A stretch of DNA of 64,000 nt from Hyphomicrobium_A sp963817485 (GTDB lineage: Bacteria > Pseudomonadota > Alphaproteobacteria > Rhizobiales > Hyphomicrobiaceae): positions 124,001 to 188,000 of the forward strand of contig CAWFOR010000013.1 of the NCBI GenBank assembly GCA_963817485.1. Reading direction: 5' to 3'. This document shows positions 28,274-36,454 of the stretch, in pieces. Position numbers and translations under genes: made by a program. The notes under the pieces were generated by a model. The model saw only the letters and a program-made list of their open reading frames with translations, made no database searches and had not been told where the DNA came from. Positions within the stretch are counted from its first letter, which is position 1. Each line of letters starts with the position of its first letter.

Positions 28274-29185
28274 TCACTTGCTGGCCGGGTTTTTCGGCTT
28301 TTTCGTGGCCCTCGTCTCGTGGGCGCCGACGCGCTCGCGGGCACGGACGGGCTGCACCTTGCCCTCGTCTTGCATGGGATAGGTGTGCTCGGGCGTCGGG
28401 AATGCGCGCGAGCGGACATCCTCCGCATAGGCGCGGATCGCACCTTCGATCACCTCGCCGACCTTGCCGAACTTCTTGACGAAGCGCGGCACGCGCGGCG
28501 AGAGGCCAAGCATGTCTTCCATGACGAGTATCTGACCGTCGCAGGCGCGCGAGGCGCCAATTCCGATGGTGGGAATCGGAATGGATTGGGTGATGCGCGC
28601 CGCCAGCGGCTCAGTGATCGCCTCGAGCACGATGCCGAATGCGCCGGCGTCGGCGACCTGCTGCGCATCCTCCTCGATCGCCGCCCACTGGTCGTGCCGG
28701 CGCCCTTGCGCCTTGAAGCCGCCGATGACGTTCACCGACTGCGGCGTCAATCCGATGTGCGACATCACCGGAATCCCGCGGTCGACGAGATAACGGATCG
28801 TCTCGGCCATGCGCCGGCCGCCCTCGATCTTCACCGCGCCGCAATCGGTCTCCTTCATCACGCGAGCGCAATTGCGAAACGCCATCGCGGGGCTTTCCTC
28901 ATAGGATCCGAACGGCATATCGACGACAACCAGCGCGCGCCTGGCGCCGCGCACAACTGCGCGACCATGCATGATCATCAGTTCGAGCGGCACCGGCACG
29001 GTTGTCTCGTAGCCGTGCATAACCATGCCGAGGCTGTCGCCGACGAGCAGGAAATCGCAGTAGCGATCCGCGATCGCCGCGGTATGCGCGTGATAGGCGG
29101 TAAGCGCGACGATGGGCTCGCCCCGGCCCTTCATGGCCGCGATGTCCGGGGCCATCACCCGTTTGACTGTGGAGTGAGATGACAT
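28274..29185 (-). CDS. panB: 3-methyl-2-oxobutanoate hydroxymethyltransferase
   Basis: First committed step of pantothenate synthesis: transfers a hydroxymethyl group from methylene-tetrahydrofolate to ketoisovalerate. Motifs: LLVGDSLGMVMHGYETT (Mg-binding Asp), DMPFGSY, VKIEGG, and GHIGLTPQ-type MSHIGLTPQSV. The ATG at 29185 gives 303 residues beginning MSSHSTVKRVMAPDIAA, matching family N-termini; an ATG four codons earlier is possible. The C-terminus has a lysine-rich tail (RATKKPKNPASK). No panC adjacent. Confidence 0.95.
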   Translation of the reverse strand: MSSHSTVKRVMAPDIAAMKGRGEPIVALTAYHAHTAAIADRYCDFLLVGDSLGMVMHGYETTVPVPLELMIMHGRAVVRGARRALVVVDMPFGSYEESPAMAFRNCARVMKETDCGAVKIEGGRRMAETIRYLVDRGIPVMSHIGLTPQSVNVIGGFKAQGRRHDQWAAIEEDAQQVADAGAFGIVLEAITEPLAARITQSIPIPTIGIGASRACDGQILVMEDMLGLSPRVPRFVKKFGKVGEVIEGAIRAYAEDVRSRAFPTPEHTYPMQDEGKVQPVRARERVGAHETRATKKPKNPASK

Positions 29186-29323
29186 GGCAGCGAGCATACT
29201 CGTTTCATGGGGCCGCGTCCGCGGCCGTTGCCCGTACATAGGGCGGGCACACCGTGATCGGACGGCACCTATTCATTTTTTTCAGCACTTCCAAGACGTA
29301 ATCCGCTTGAACTGCGCCTTCTG

Positions 29324-29358
29324 CTAACGAAGATTTAGGGTTAAAACCAGCATATAAT
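29324..29358 (+). promoter_or_regulatory. Candidate promoter with CtrA-like half-sites upstream of the L,D-transpeptidase gene
   Basis: A perfect TATAAT at 29353-29358, 42 bp before the TTG start, has no good -35 box. At the -35 region lies CTAA-N7-TTAG (29324-29338), a near match to the CtrA consensus TTAA-N7-TTAA, as at activator-dependent CtrA promoters. Inference from sequence only. Confidence 0.35.
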
Positions 29359-29400
29359 CTGGTCTGTTCAGACACACTCTCAGCTTGGGCGGGTGCTTTC

Positions 29401-31185
29401 TTGCAAACCTTCAGTAAATCGGGGCTGGGCTCCCTGAAAAAACACCTCTCCACCTCGGCATTGGTTGCTGCGGCACTTTTCGGTTCCGGCATATTCAGCG
29501 GCGCCGAAGCGCAGTTTTTCCCCTGGGGCGGCGGCGGCGGATGGGGCAACTCGCAATGGGACGACCGCCCGCGACGCGTGCGCCGCATTCCGCGCAACGT
29601 CGAGGACGACGGCGAAAAAATCGTCTCTACCCTGCCGAAGCCGACGGGTCCTTTGGTGATCGTCATCTCCATCGGCAAGCAGACCGTGTCGATTTATGAC
29701 GGCACACAAAAGATCGCGACCTCGCCCATCTCCAGCGGCATGCCCGGCCACGATTCTCCCACCGGCGTCTTCTCCATCCTCGAGAAGAACCGCTACCACT
29801 ACTCCAACCTCTACGGCGGCGCGCCGATGCCGTTCATGCAGCGCGTCACCAACTCGGGCGTCGCCATGCACCAGGGCGTGGTCCCGGGCTATCCCGCCTC
29901 GCACGGCTGCATCCGCCTTCCGGCCGCCTTCGCGCGCAACCTGTTCGGCATCACCGATGTCGGCGCGCGCGTCATCATCACCCAGGACGATCTAACCCCT
30001 GCCGAGTTCTCGAGCCCGCACCTGATCGCGCCGCTGCCGCCCGACGAGCAGGCAAGCAACGACACGCCGGCCCGCGTCGCCACCGCCGAAACCGCGTCCG
30101 CCACGACCAAGGACTTCCCGTCCGTGATCGGCGTGACGCAGGCAACGGCCGCCGAGGCGACCGACAAGCCGCGCACGCGCGCTGCCGCGGCGACCGCCCG
30201 CGCCGCCGAGAAGATCCAGCTTTCGGCCGCCATCACGGACGCGGAGAACGCAAAGACGACCGCGGTCGCGAATGCAAAGGCGATGGCTGACGCTGCGCGC
30301 GCCGCAAGGGATGCGATCGGCAAGGCCCGCGCAGAGCAGAGCCGGCTCAAGGATGCCGCCGACAAGGCCGTCCGCGAGGCCGCCAACGGAGCCGAGAAGT
30401 TCAAGGACTTCACCGCCAAGCTGGTGAAGGTCGACGTGAATACACTCACCAAGGAAGACCTCGACAAGCAGTCCGCTGACGAGACGGCCGAGGAGACGAA
30501 GACGCTCGATCTTGCCGACGCGATTGCGGTGGCAAAGAAGGCCGCGGCCGATCAGGCTCCGATCGTCGACAAGGCCGTCGCTGACGCCGCCGCTGCCGAC
30601 AAGGTCGCCAAGACCGCCGCCGAGGCCGCCAAAGCTGCGGACAAGGCGATCGTCGACGCCAGAGCCGCCCTCGCCTCCGCCAACGCCATCGACGAGCGCA
30701 AGGACAACCCGGTCTCGATCTTCATCAGTCGCAAGACCGGTCGACTGCAGGCCAAGCTCGGCATGGGCGATCCCGTGATCGACGTTCCCGTCACCATCAA
30801 GAATCCGAACCAGCCGCTCGGCACGCACGTCTTCACAGCGGTCGGCTATACGCCCGGCGAGAAAGGCATGCGCTGGAACGTGGTGACCGTGAATGCGACG
30901 CCCAAAGCCGAGAATACCTATCGCCGCCGCCACCGCCATGAGGACGAGACCTACGTTGCGCCTGCTGGCGACGACGCCGATCCCGCCAACGCGCTCGAGC
31001 GCGTCGAGATCCCGGCGGACACGCAGCAGCGCCTCGCCGAGCTCCTGAAGCCCGGCTCGTCGTTCATCATCACCGACTACGGCCTCAGCCGCGAGACGAG
31101 CAAGCGCACCGACTTCATCATCGAGCCGTGGCGCAGCAGCACGGCGGCGCCGGTCGAGTACGAAGGCGGCCGCACCCCGGACTGA
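29401..31185 (+). CDS. L,D-transpeptidase (YkuD) with long linker and a second, degenerate YkuD-like domain
   Basis: 594 residues from a TTG start; no ATG is available before the signal peptide (LSTSALVAAALFGSGIFSGA, cleavage near AEA-37). YkuD domain at about residues 84-196 with the catalytic SHGCIRL (His168, Cys170). Then a 200-residue Ala/Lys/Asp helical region (240-430), probably a periplasmic coiled coil. At 436-575 a second YkuD-like fold (VSIFISRKTGRLQAKLGMG ... QPLGTHVFTAVGY) lacks any HGC motif. Such enzymes form 3-3 crosslinks or attach proteins to peptidoglycan. Monocistronic, ended by a strong terminator. Confidence 0.88.
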   Translation: MQTFSKSGLGSLKKHLSTSALVAAALFGSGIFSGAEAQFFPWGGGGGWGNSQWDDRPRRVRRIPRNVEDDGEKIVSTLPKPTGPLVIVISIGKQTVSIYDGTQKIATSPISSGMPGHDSPTGVFSILEKNRYHYSNLYGGAPMPFMQRVTNSGVAMHQGVVPGYPASHGCIRLPAAFARNLFGITDVGARVIITQDDLTPAEFSSPHLIAPLPPDEQASNDTPARVATAETASATTKDFPSVIGVTQATAAEATDKPRTRAAAATARAAEKIQLSAAITDAENAKTTAVANAKAMADAARAARDAIGKARAEQSRLKDAADKAVREAANGAEKFKDFTAKLVKVDVNTLTKEDLDKQSADETAEETKTLDLADAIAVAKKAAADQAPIVDKAVADAAAADKVAKTAAEAAKAADKAIVDARAALASANAIDERKDNPVSIFISRKTGRLQAKLGMGDPVIDVPVTIKNPNQPLGTHVFTAVGYTPGEKGMRWNVVTVNATPKAENTYRRRHRHEDETYVAPAGDDADPANALERVEIPADTQQRLAELLKPGSSFIITDYGLSRETSKRTDFIIEPWRSSTAAPVEYEGGRTPD

Positions 31186-31204
31186 TCGGGTGACGCTCGA
31201 GATC

Positions 31205-31240
31205 AAGGGTGCAATGGCCTGGCCGTTGCACCCTTTTTTG
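31205..31240 (+). terminator. Intrinsic terminator of the L,D-transpeptidase gene
   Basis: AAGGGTGCAA, 11-base loop, TTGCACCCTT then TTTT: ten perfect pairs about 20 bp after the stop. Confidence 0.88.
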
Positions 31241-31260
31241 TTCGCGCGCGGTCGCCCGGC

Positions 31261-31764
31261 TCAGCCCGGCAAGCGGACCCTGCGCTCGGGCGGCGAGACG
31301 AGCACCGCGACCGGGTCGCCGATCGCAACGCGCCCGCCCTCGAGCACACGGCAGGTTACGCCGCCGCGCCATTCCGGGTAGAGCGCACGCATGAGCCCAG
31401 CGCGGGCTTCGTCCATGCGTCTGCACGGCGTCGTCGGATAGGTGACCTCGAGCAGCACTGGGCCGATGCGCACGATGCCGCCGAGCGCTCGCGGCAGCTC
31501 CACGCCTTCGACGAGAAGGTTTGCCCGCCGCGCGGTCCAGTGAACCTCTGCCGCGCCGCTCGTCTCGGCGAGGTCGGCGAGCGCGGCCTCCCAGGCTTCG
31601 CGTGCGAGAATGGTAACGCCGCGGCGTGGAAACTTCTGGCCCTTGTGATCGCCCTCGACGCCGCCGCCTTCCGCAATCAGCGCGCTCTCGACGGTCTGCA
31701 TTGGCGCGCGGTGCGCCGGCCGATGCGCGATACCGATCAGGCGCCCTGTCGCCTGCTCGCTCAT
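31261..31764 (-). CDS. MOSC domain protein
   Basis: 167 residues from the ATG at 31764 (MSEQATGRLIGIAHRPAHRA). The MOSC beta-barrel signature GVEGDHKGQKFPRRGVTILA and the TTPCRRMDEA segment with the conserved cysteine are present; the C-terminus has WRGGVTCRVLEGG. MOSC domains bind molybdenum cofactor or move sulfur for its use. Start overlaps the NnrU stop by four bases, so translation is coupled. Cytoplasmic. Confidence 0.88.
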   Translation of the reverse strand: MSEQATGRLIGIAHRPAHRAPMQTVESALIAEGGGVEGDHKGQKFPRRGVTILAREAWEAALADLAETSGAAEVHWTARRANLLVEGVELPRALGGIVRIGPVLLEVTYPTTPCRRMDEARAGLMRALYPEWRGGVTCRVLEGGRVAIGDPVAVLVSPPERRVRLPG

Positions 31765-32342
31765 CCGAGCGGCGAGACGCCGATGACGAGCTGATGCGCC
31801 CACAACAGGATCACGAGATAGAGCGCGGTGCCCACGCCCAGCACGATGAGGTCGTTGTACCAGGGGCCCGTCTTGGCCCCGATCGGCCCCAGCGCGTGAC
31901 GCTTCTTGACCGAGATGCGGTCATAGACGGCAAACGCGAGGAAGCTGCCGAACAGCACGAGCGCGGCAAGGTCGCCGTTGGCGAGCAGATGCGCGAGCGC
32001 CCAGATCTTGATGGCAACCAGCATCGGATGCTTCAGCATCGTGTGGATGCGCGAGGGCACGTACGCCGCGACGAGCGCGATGATCGCCGGCCACATGAGA
32101 CCGACGGCCAGGTGCCGCGTCCACAGCGGGGGCACCCAGAGCTGCGGGTTCTTGCCCGGGTGCATCTGCAGCTTCGCGAAGCCCACCACGATCAGCGCGA
32201 AGCCGATGAGCGAGACGATGCCGAAAATCGCCTTGTAGCCGGTGAGGCCGAAGCGGGCGATGAGCCCATCGCGCATCGCTGCGTTGGAGGGCACGAGGTG
32301 GATCGCGAAGAAGATCACCAAACCGATTACCAGCACGAGCAT
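31761..32342 (-). CDS. NnrU family membrane protein
   Basis: 193 residues with about five membrane helices; LVIGLVIFFAIHLVPSNAAM, the HPMLVAIKIWALAHLLANGD segment (conserved histidines) and KKRHALGPIGAKTGPWYND match NnrU. The family was named in rhodobacterial denitrification but is widespread without it; some relatives are isomerases or hydride-transfer enzymes. Overlaps the MOSC gene (ATGA). No denitrification genes are nearby. Confidence 0.88.
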   Translation of the reverse strand: MLVLVIGLVIFFAIHLVPSNAAMRDGLIARFGLTGYKAIFGIVSLIGFALIVVGFAKLQMHPGKNPQLWVPPLWTRHLAVGLMWPAIIALVAAYVPSRIHTMLKHPMLVAIKIWALAHLLANGDLAALVLFGSFLAFAVYDRISVKKRHALGPIGAKTGPWYNDLIVLGVGTALYLVILLWAHQLVIGVSPLG

Positions 32343-32639
32343 GACAAGCGCCCCCTAATCCTCCCGGCGTGGACATCGTTGCCACGCTACGGTCATCACT
32401 ATAGGCTTTTATAGACACTCATTTAGAGTCTGGGCGCTTCGGTCGCCAGTGCATTCGCGGCCGTTTTTGTGCGGGAAAGCGCGGCCTCGTCGTCGGAGAG
32501 GTGGGTCATGCGTATTTTCGCCGCTCCCGTTGCGTCCCCGCCGGCTCCACGCGTCAGCGTCGCGTTTCCAGTCGGTCCCCAACCCAAGTTGAGTGGCGTC
32601 TTCACACCCCAACCCAAGCCACGAGGGATGAGCGCTGCC
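32343..32639. other. Intergenic region upstream of NnrU
   Basis: 297 bp between the divergent NnrU gene and the frameshifted gene. It contains a twice-repeated CCCAACCCAAG (at about 32579 and 32609). No ORF, hairpin or promoter stands out. Confidence 0.4.
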
Positions 32640-33058
32640 ATGGCCGCCAAGCCGAACGCCAAGCCGAACGCAAGGACACGGTCCCCGAATCGGAGCGCGC
32701 ACTCGCGCAGGAGATCGCCAAGGCGATGCAGCCGCCGCTCATGAGCCGGCTTGCGCGCATCCAGAGGTCGTTTGGCGAGCCGGCGGAGGCGGGGACGCAT
32801 GATTCGCCCGCGCCACCTGCCGGGACGCCGCTGCCCGTTCCCGAGGGCGCAGCGCCGCCGCCCATGTCGGCCGCAATGCGCGACCTCATCGCCGATGATC
32901 CCGACGCCGGCTTCTCGACGCCGCCGTCGGCCGCATGGCTCGGAAAGGCGCGGCGCGAGCGCAACCGCGCGCGCCTGAACAATGCAATCGCCTGGGTTGC
33001 GACGCTCGTCATCGGCGGCAGCATCGTCATGGCGGCCATGCTGATGCTCCCGCGCTAG
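32640..33058 (+). pseudogene. Small single-pass membrane protein gene with a one-base frameshift
   Basis: The ATG at 32640 reads MAAKPNAKPNA, encoded by a tandem GCCAAGCCGAAC repeat. The next unit reads GCAAG instead of GCCAAG; restoring one C joins the frame KDTVPESERALAQEIAKAMQ that runs to the stop at 33058. That second frame has clear coding character: a Pro-rich middle (PAPPAGTPLPVPEG) and a C-terminal membrane helix (NAIAWVATLVIGGSIVMAAM). About 139 residues if repaired. An alternative is a real internal start (for example ATG of MQPPLMSRL). Function unknown. Confidence 0.6.
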
Positions 33059-33071
33059 AGAGCGCAGGCTC

Positions 33072-34004
33072 TTACGGCAGGAACCCCTTGTCGAGGTCGA
33101 GCGCCTGGCGCTCCTGCGAGCGGCCCTGGCCGTCGAGCCGCGTTGCCGTCCAGGCAATGTGAGTGCCTCCCTCCTGCGACGTGCGCGAGCGCAAGGAGAC
33201 CGCGACCGTCTCGCCCGCCTCGGCGGCGAGCGGCGAAAGCAGCGGGAAATAGAGCTGCTCCCAGTGTGTGCGTGCTTGCCCCGGCGCGGTCGAGAGCACG
33301 ATGCCGGGCGCGAGCTCGGCACGCCACCAGGTGGCAAAGCCATAGACGGTGACGGGCGACGCGAGCTTCCAGGATGCCTCGCCCTTACGCGTAGAGCGGT
33401 TCTCCTTGGCGAAGTCGACCGTGTCCCAGACTTTCGCGCTCGCTCCACCCTCGAGCAGCTCCTTCGGCGCCAGCGTGCGCACGTAGATGTTATTCAGGCT
33501 CATCGTCTTCGCCGCCGTGAGGTCGAAGCCGGTCTCGTCCCAGGCGCTGAGCTCGGAGTGGATGCGCTCGCTGACGACGGGCGCGACGAACTGCTCGATG
33601 CTCCGCGGAATGATGACGCCGCCGGGCTCGAGAAAGCGGGCGCGCGCGTCGTTCAGCGTCTCGATGATGTGCTCCTCGAAGGGATAGTTGCCGAGCGTCT
33701 CGGACACGACGACGTCGACTTTCGGCGGATCGACCATCTCGGTCGAGTGGCACGGCATCAGATGCGCGTTCTTCACGCGGTTGGCTTTCAGCGCCTTGCC
33801 GGCGACGCCCGCGACCTCGGCCGCCTCGTAGAGGTACACTTCGCGCGCGCCGAGCCGCGCCGCCATCAACGACAGCAGTCCCGTGCCGGCGCCGATGTCG
33901 GCGACCGTCGTCTCGCCGCGGCGGATGACGGCGGCGAGCGCGCGCCCGAAGGCCTCGTTGCGCACGCGGTCGGCGATCAGCGTCCGATGGTATTCGATGC
34001 GCAT
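33072..34004 (-). CDS. Protein arginine methyltransferase-like (PRMT) enzyme
   Basis: 310 residues from the ATG at 34004. SAM site VADIGAGTGLLSL (residues 34-46); acidic YLYEAAE after strand 2; a double-E-type loop SETLGNYPFEEH with Glu102 and Glu111 at the PRMT spacing; and a THW loop (RTHWEQLYFPL, residues 245-255) followed by the beta-barrel domain. These are diagnostic of eukaryotic-type PRMTs, uncommon in bacteria. Substrate unknown. Starts two bases after the TrmH-like gene's stop, third gene of a methyltransferase operon. Confidence 0.82.
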   Translation of the reverse strand: MRIEYHRTLIADRVRNEAFGRALAAVIRRGETTVADIGAGTGLLSLMAARLGAREVYLYEAAEVAGVAGKALKANRVKNAHLMPCHSTEMVDPPKVDVVVSETLGNYPFEEHIIETLNDARARFLEPGGVIIPRSIEQFVAPVVSERIHSELSAWDETGFDLTAAKTMSLNNIYVRTLAPKELLEGGASAKVWDTVDFAKENRSTRKGEASWKLASPVTVYGFATWWRAELAPGIVLSTAPGQARTHWEQLYFPLLSPLAAEAGETVAVSLRSRTSQEGGTHIAWTATRLDGQGRSQERQALDLDKGFLP

Positions 34005-34006
34005 TG

Positions 34007-34828
34007 CTAAAGCTTCAGCTCCGGGCCGCGGATCTGGTAGAGCATCAACGCCGTGGCGACAGCGAGATTGAGCGAGTTGAGGCGCCCCGCCATGGGGATC
34101 TTGACGAGCCGCGTGCAGGCCTTCGCGACCGGCTCCGACAGCCCTGGCCCCTCGCTGCCCATGACGAGCAGCGCCGGGGCGCGATAGCGCACGCTGCGGA
34201 AATCCTCGTGCGCTTCGAGCGTGGTTCCGACCACGTCGGCTGGCCAGCCCGCACGCCAGGACAGGAACGCCTCTTGCGTCATGCGGATGAGCGGCACGGC
34301 GAAGATCGAGCCCATCGTCGCGCGCACGCACTCGCGCGAATAGGGGTCGCAGCTCTGACCGATGAGGATGGTCCCGCTGGCACCGACCGCGTCCGCCGTG
34401 CGCAGGATGGTGCCGAGGTTGCCCGGATCGCGAACCTCCTCCAGCGCGAGCCAGAGCTGCGCGCGGTCGACCTTGGCGGCGGGCGGCACCTCAGCCCAGC
34501 GCTGGCGGAACACGCCGAGCATGCTCTGCGGGTTGTCCTTCGAAGCAAGCTTGCCGAGCACGGCCTCCGACACCTCGAGGCATTCCGCACCCGCCTTGAG
34601 CGCCCATTCGACGAGCCCGCGTGCCACCCCGCTCGCAGCCGAGCCGGCGCGGTAGACGAGCGTCTCGGGAACGAAGCCGTTGTCGCGCGCGGTGATGAGG
34701 ATCGAGGCGCCTTCGGCGACGAACAGCCCCGTCTCCTTGCGCACCTTGCGCATCTCGAGCGCGCGGATCGCCTTGACGCGATCGTTCTGCAGGCTGGTGA
34801 TGGGTTTCGGTGCGGGCTCAATCGGCAT
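34007..34828 (-). CDS. TrmH/SpoU family RNA 2'-O-methyltransferase
   Basis: 273 residues from the ATG at 34828 (MPIEPAPKPITSLQNDRVKA). Knotted SPOUT fold: N-terminal substrate-binding domain, then ALEEVRDPGNLGTILRTADA (motif 1, Asn/Arg), LLVMGSEGPGLS (motif 2) and IPMAGRLNSLNLAVATALM (motif 3). Likely methylates ribose in 23S rRNA or tRNA; exact target undetermined. Overlaps the upstream RlmI-like gene by 11 bp and is followed after two bases by the PRMT-like gene. Confidence 0.93.
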   Translation of the reverse strand: MPIEPAPKPITSLQNDRVKAIRALEMRKVRKETGLFVAEGASILITARDNGFVPETLVYRAGSAASGVARGLVEWALKAGAECLEVSEAVLGKLASKDNPQSMLGVFRQRWAEVPPAAKVDRAQLWLALEEVRDPGNLGTILRTADAVGASGTILIGQSCDPYSRECVRATMGSIFAVPLIRMTQEAFLSWRAGWPADVVGTTLEAHEDFRSVRYRAPALLVMGSEGPGLSEPVAKACTRLVKIPMAGRLNSLNLAVATALMLYQIRGPELKL

Positions 34829-35735
34829 CGGAGACCCACCGCGTGAAGAGGGACGTCGGCAAGGCGCGCGCACCGGCACCCTGCTCGCGGATCGCGAGCT
34901 CACCCGACTCGAAGCGGCCGCCGCGCGCGGAGAGCACCTCGCGGCAGAGCTGGTCGAAGGCGAGCGAGGAGGCACGGATCGCGTAGATCGTCAGCACCAG
35001 CGAAGCATGAGACGGCGCAAGCAGGCGCGCGCAGTCTTGCATGAGCGGCGGCAACCCGGTGAACAGGTCCCACACCTCACCCTCCGGCCCGCGCCCGAAC
35101 TTCGGCGGATCGACGAGCAGCACGTGGTAGGTCTTGCCGCGGCGCACCTCGCGCGCGACGAACTTCTGCGCGTCATCGAGGATCCAGCGGATTGGCGCCG
35201 CGCCGAGGTTGGAGGCGGCCTGGTTCTCCTTCGCCCATGCTATCGCCTTCTTGGAAGCATCGACGTGCGTGACCTGCGCGCCGGCAGCCGCGGCGAGCAG
35301 CGACGCCGCGCCGGTGTAGGCGAAAAGGTTCAGGACGCGCGGGGGCTCGTCGCGCACCTCGCGCAGCCGCGCGAGCATCCACTCCCAATGCGGAAGCTGC
35401 TCGGGGAACAGCCCAAGGTGGCGAAAGCTCGAAAGCCGGCACTGCACGGTCACGTCGCGCATTTTGACGGGCCAGCTTTCCGGCACCGGCTTCAGCGTGC
35501 GCCAGCGGCCCTTCTCCTCGTCGTCCTCGCCGGCGAAGATGGCATCGGCCTTGTCCCAATCGCGGCGCGGCAGGCGCGGCGTCCACAGCGCCTGCGGCTC
35601 CGGCCGGTCGACGACGACCGCGCCGAAGCGCTCGAGCTTGCGGCCCGCGCCGCTGTCGATGAGCGCGTAGTCGGGGAAGCCGGCGGTCTCGACGAGCTGC
35701 AGAGGGGCCAAGTGCAGAGGGGATTGAGTGCGCAT
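34818..35735 (-). CDS. Class I rRNA methyltransferase, RlmI-like
   Basis: 305 residues. Resembles the catalytic part of RlmI-type 23S rRNA cytosine-5 methyltransferases: VLNLFAYTGAASLLAAAAGA (SAM), VTHVDASKKAIAWAKENQAA, and VLLVDPPKFGRGPEGEVWDL. The N-terminal PUA domain of full RlmI is absent. Heads an overlapping run of three methyltransferases transcribed leftward. Confidence 0.87.
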   Translation of the reverse strand: MRTQSPLHLAPLQLVETAGFPDYALIDSGAGRKLERFGAVVVDRPEPQALWTPRLPRRDWDKADAIFAGEDDEEKGRWRTLKPVPESWPVKMRDVTVQCRLSSFRHLGLFPEQLPHWEWMLARLREVRDEPPRVLNLFAYTGAASLLAAAAGAQVTHVDASKKAIAWAKENQAASNLGAAPIRWILDDAQKFVAREVRRGKTYHVLLVDPPKFGRGPEGEVWDLFTGLPPLMQDCARLLAPSHASLVLTIYAIRASSLAFDQLCREVLSARGGRFESGELAIREQGAGARALPTSLFTRWVSDAD

Positions 35736-35840
35736 CGCTTCTCTTCAGGACAGGCGCAGGCTTCTAGCACGCAGCCTGCGGGAAGCGAAAATGAGGGGTC
35801 GGTTGGCGCGCCAACGGCGCCTCCCGGGTCCCGGAGCGCC

Positions 35841-36086
35841 CTACTTGACGCGATCGCCCTGATCCTTGACGGAGCCTTGCTCTCGCTGCCCGTCCTGGAG
35901 CCCATCCTCGCCTTGCGGCTCCGAATCGCCCTCGGCCGGGTGCGGCGCCTTCTGATGACTGAGAGCCTTGGCGCGCATCTCCATGATCTGCTGCTGGAGC
36001 CGAACGCTCGCGCTCTGCGACCAGGTCAGCGTGAAGAACGCGGCAATCGCGATGAGAAGCACGCCCAGGAGCAGCGGCCAGCGCAT
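35841..36086 (-). CDS. Small single-pass membrane protein, unknown
   Basis: 81 residues; N-terminal membrane helix (MRWPLLLGVLLIAIAAFFTL), a short coiled stretch (SVRLQQQIMEMRAKAL) and a hydrophilic Glu/Gln/Asp-rich tail. TGAGG lies about eight bases before the ATG. Architecture suggests a membrane anchor with a cytoplasmic or periplasmic disordered tail. Family not recognised. Lies alone between the RlmI-like gene and the prfB terminator. Confidence 0.65.
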   Translation of the reverse strand: MRWPLLLGVLLIAIAAFFTLTWSQSASVRLQQQIMEMRAKALSHQKAPHPAEGDSEPQGEDGLQDGQREQGSVKDQGDRVK

Positions 36087-36454
36087 GCGGATGCCTCAAG
36101 AAAATCGTTCGCCCAGATCCTATCCCGCCCGGTGATCGGATGCCGCCAAAAAGTAAGCCCGGCCGCCGGGCCGGGCTCAAAGGACGTCTGAGATCACACC
36201 CGCTGCACGTGGTGGCAAGAACTGACGTGGGCGGGCGCGACTGAAGCTCGCGTAACGGGTTTTGGTGGCGAAAATCAGTCGCGCCGCAATCCTCCCCACA
36301 ACGTTGCAGCAAAGGTTTTGCTCCCCCCGCGCGGGAAATTCCGTGACGCCGCCGGAACGGATTTGTCCGCCTGCGCCGTTAAGGCGGACGGGGCCGCATG
36401 CCGACCACTCAATTTGCGATGCGACCTGAGATGCCGGCGCCAACGACGGGTGCG
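36087..36454. other. Hairpin-rich 3' region of prfB
   Basis: Minus-strand transcripts leaving prfB meet three inverted repeats: GTCCGCC/GGCGGAC (36365-36389), an 11-pair repeat GGCGCGACTGA/TCAGTCGCGCC with a 30-base loop (36234-36285), and the terminator at 36148-36177. No ORF is convincing here. Confidence 0.5.
36148..36177 (-). terminator. Intrinsic terminator downstream of prfB
   Basis: On the minus strand AGCCCGGCC, loop CGGC, GGCCGGGCT (nine pairs), then TACTTTTT. It probably ends the PBP1A-prfB transcript about 280 bp after the prfB stop. Confidence 0.8.

Noticed and set aside
33072..34331. PRMT-like gene starting at 34331
   Set aside because: The extra 109 residues overlap the TrmH-like gene in another frame and have no coding character; the ATG at 34004 follows the TrmH-like stop by two bases.
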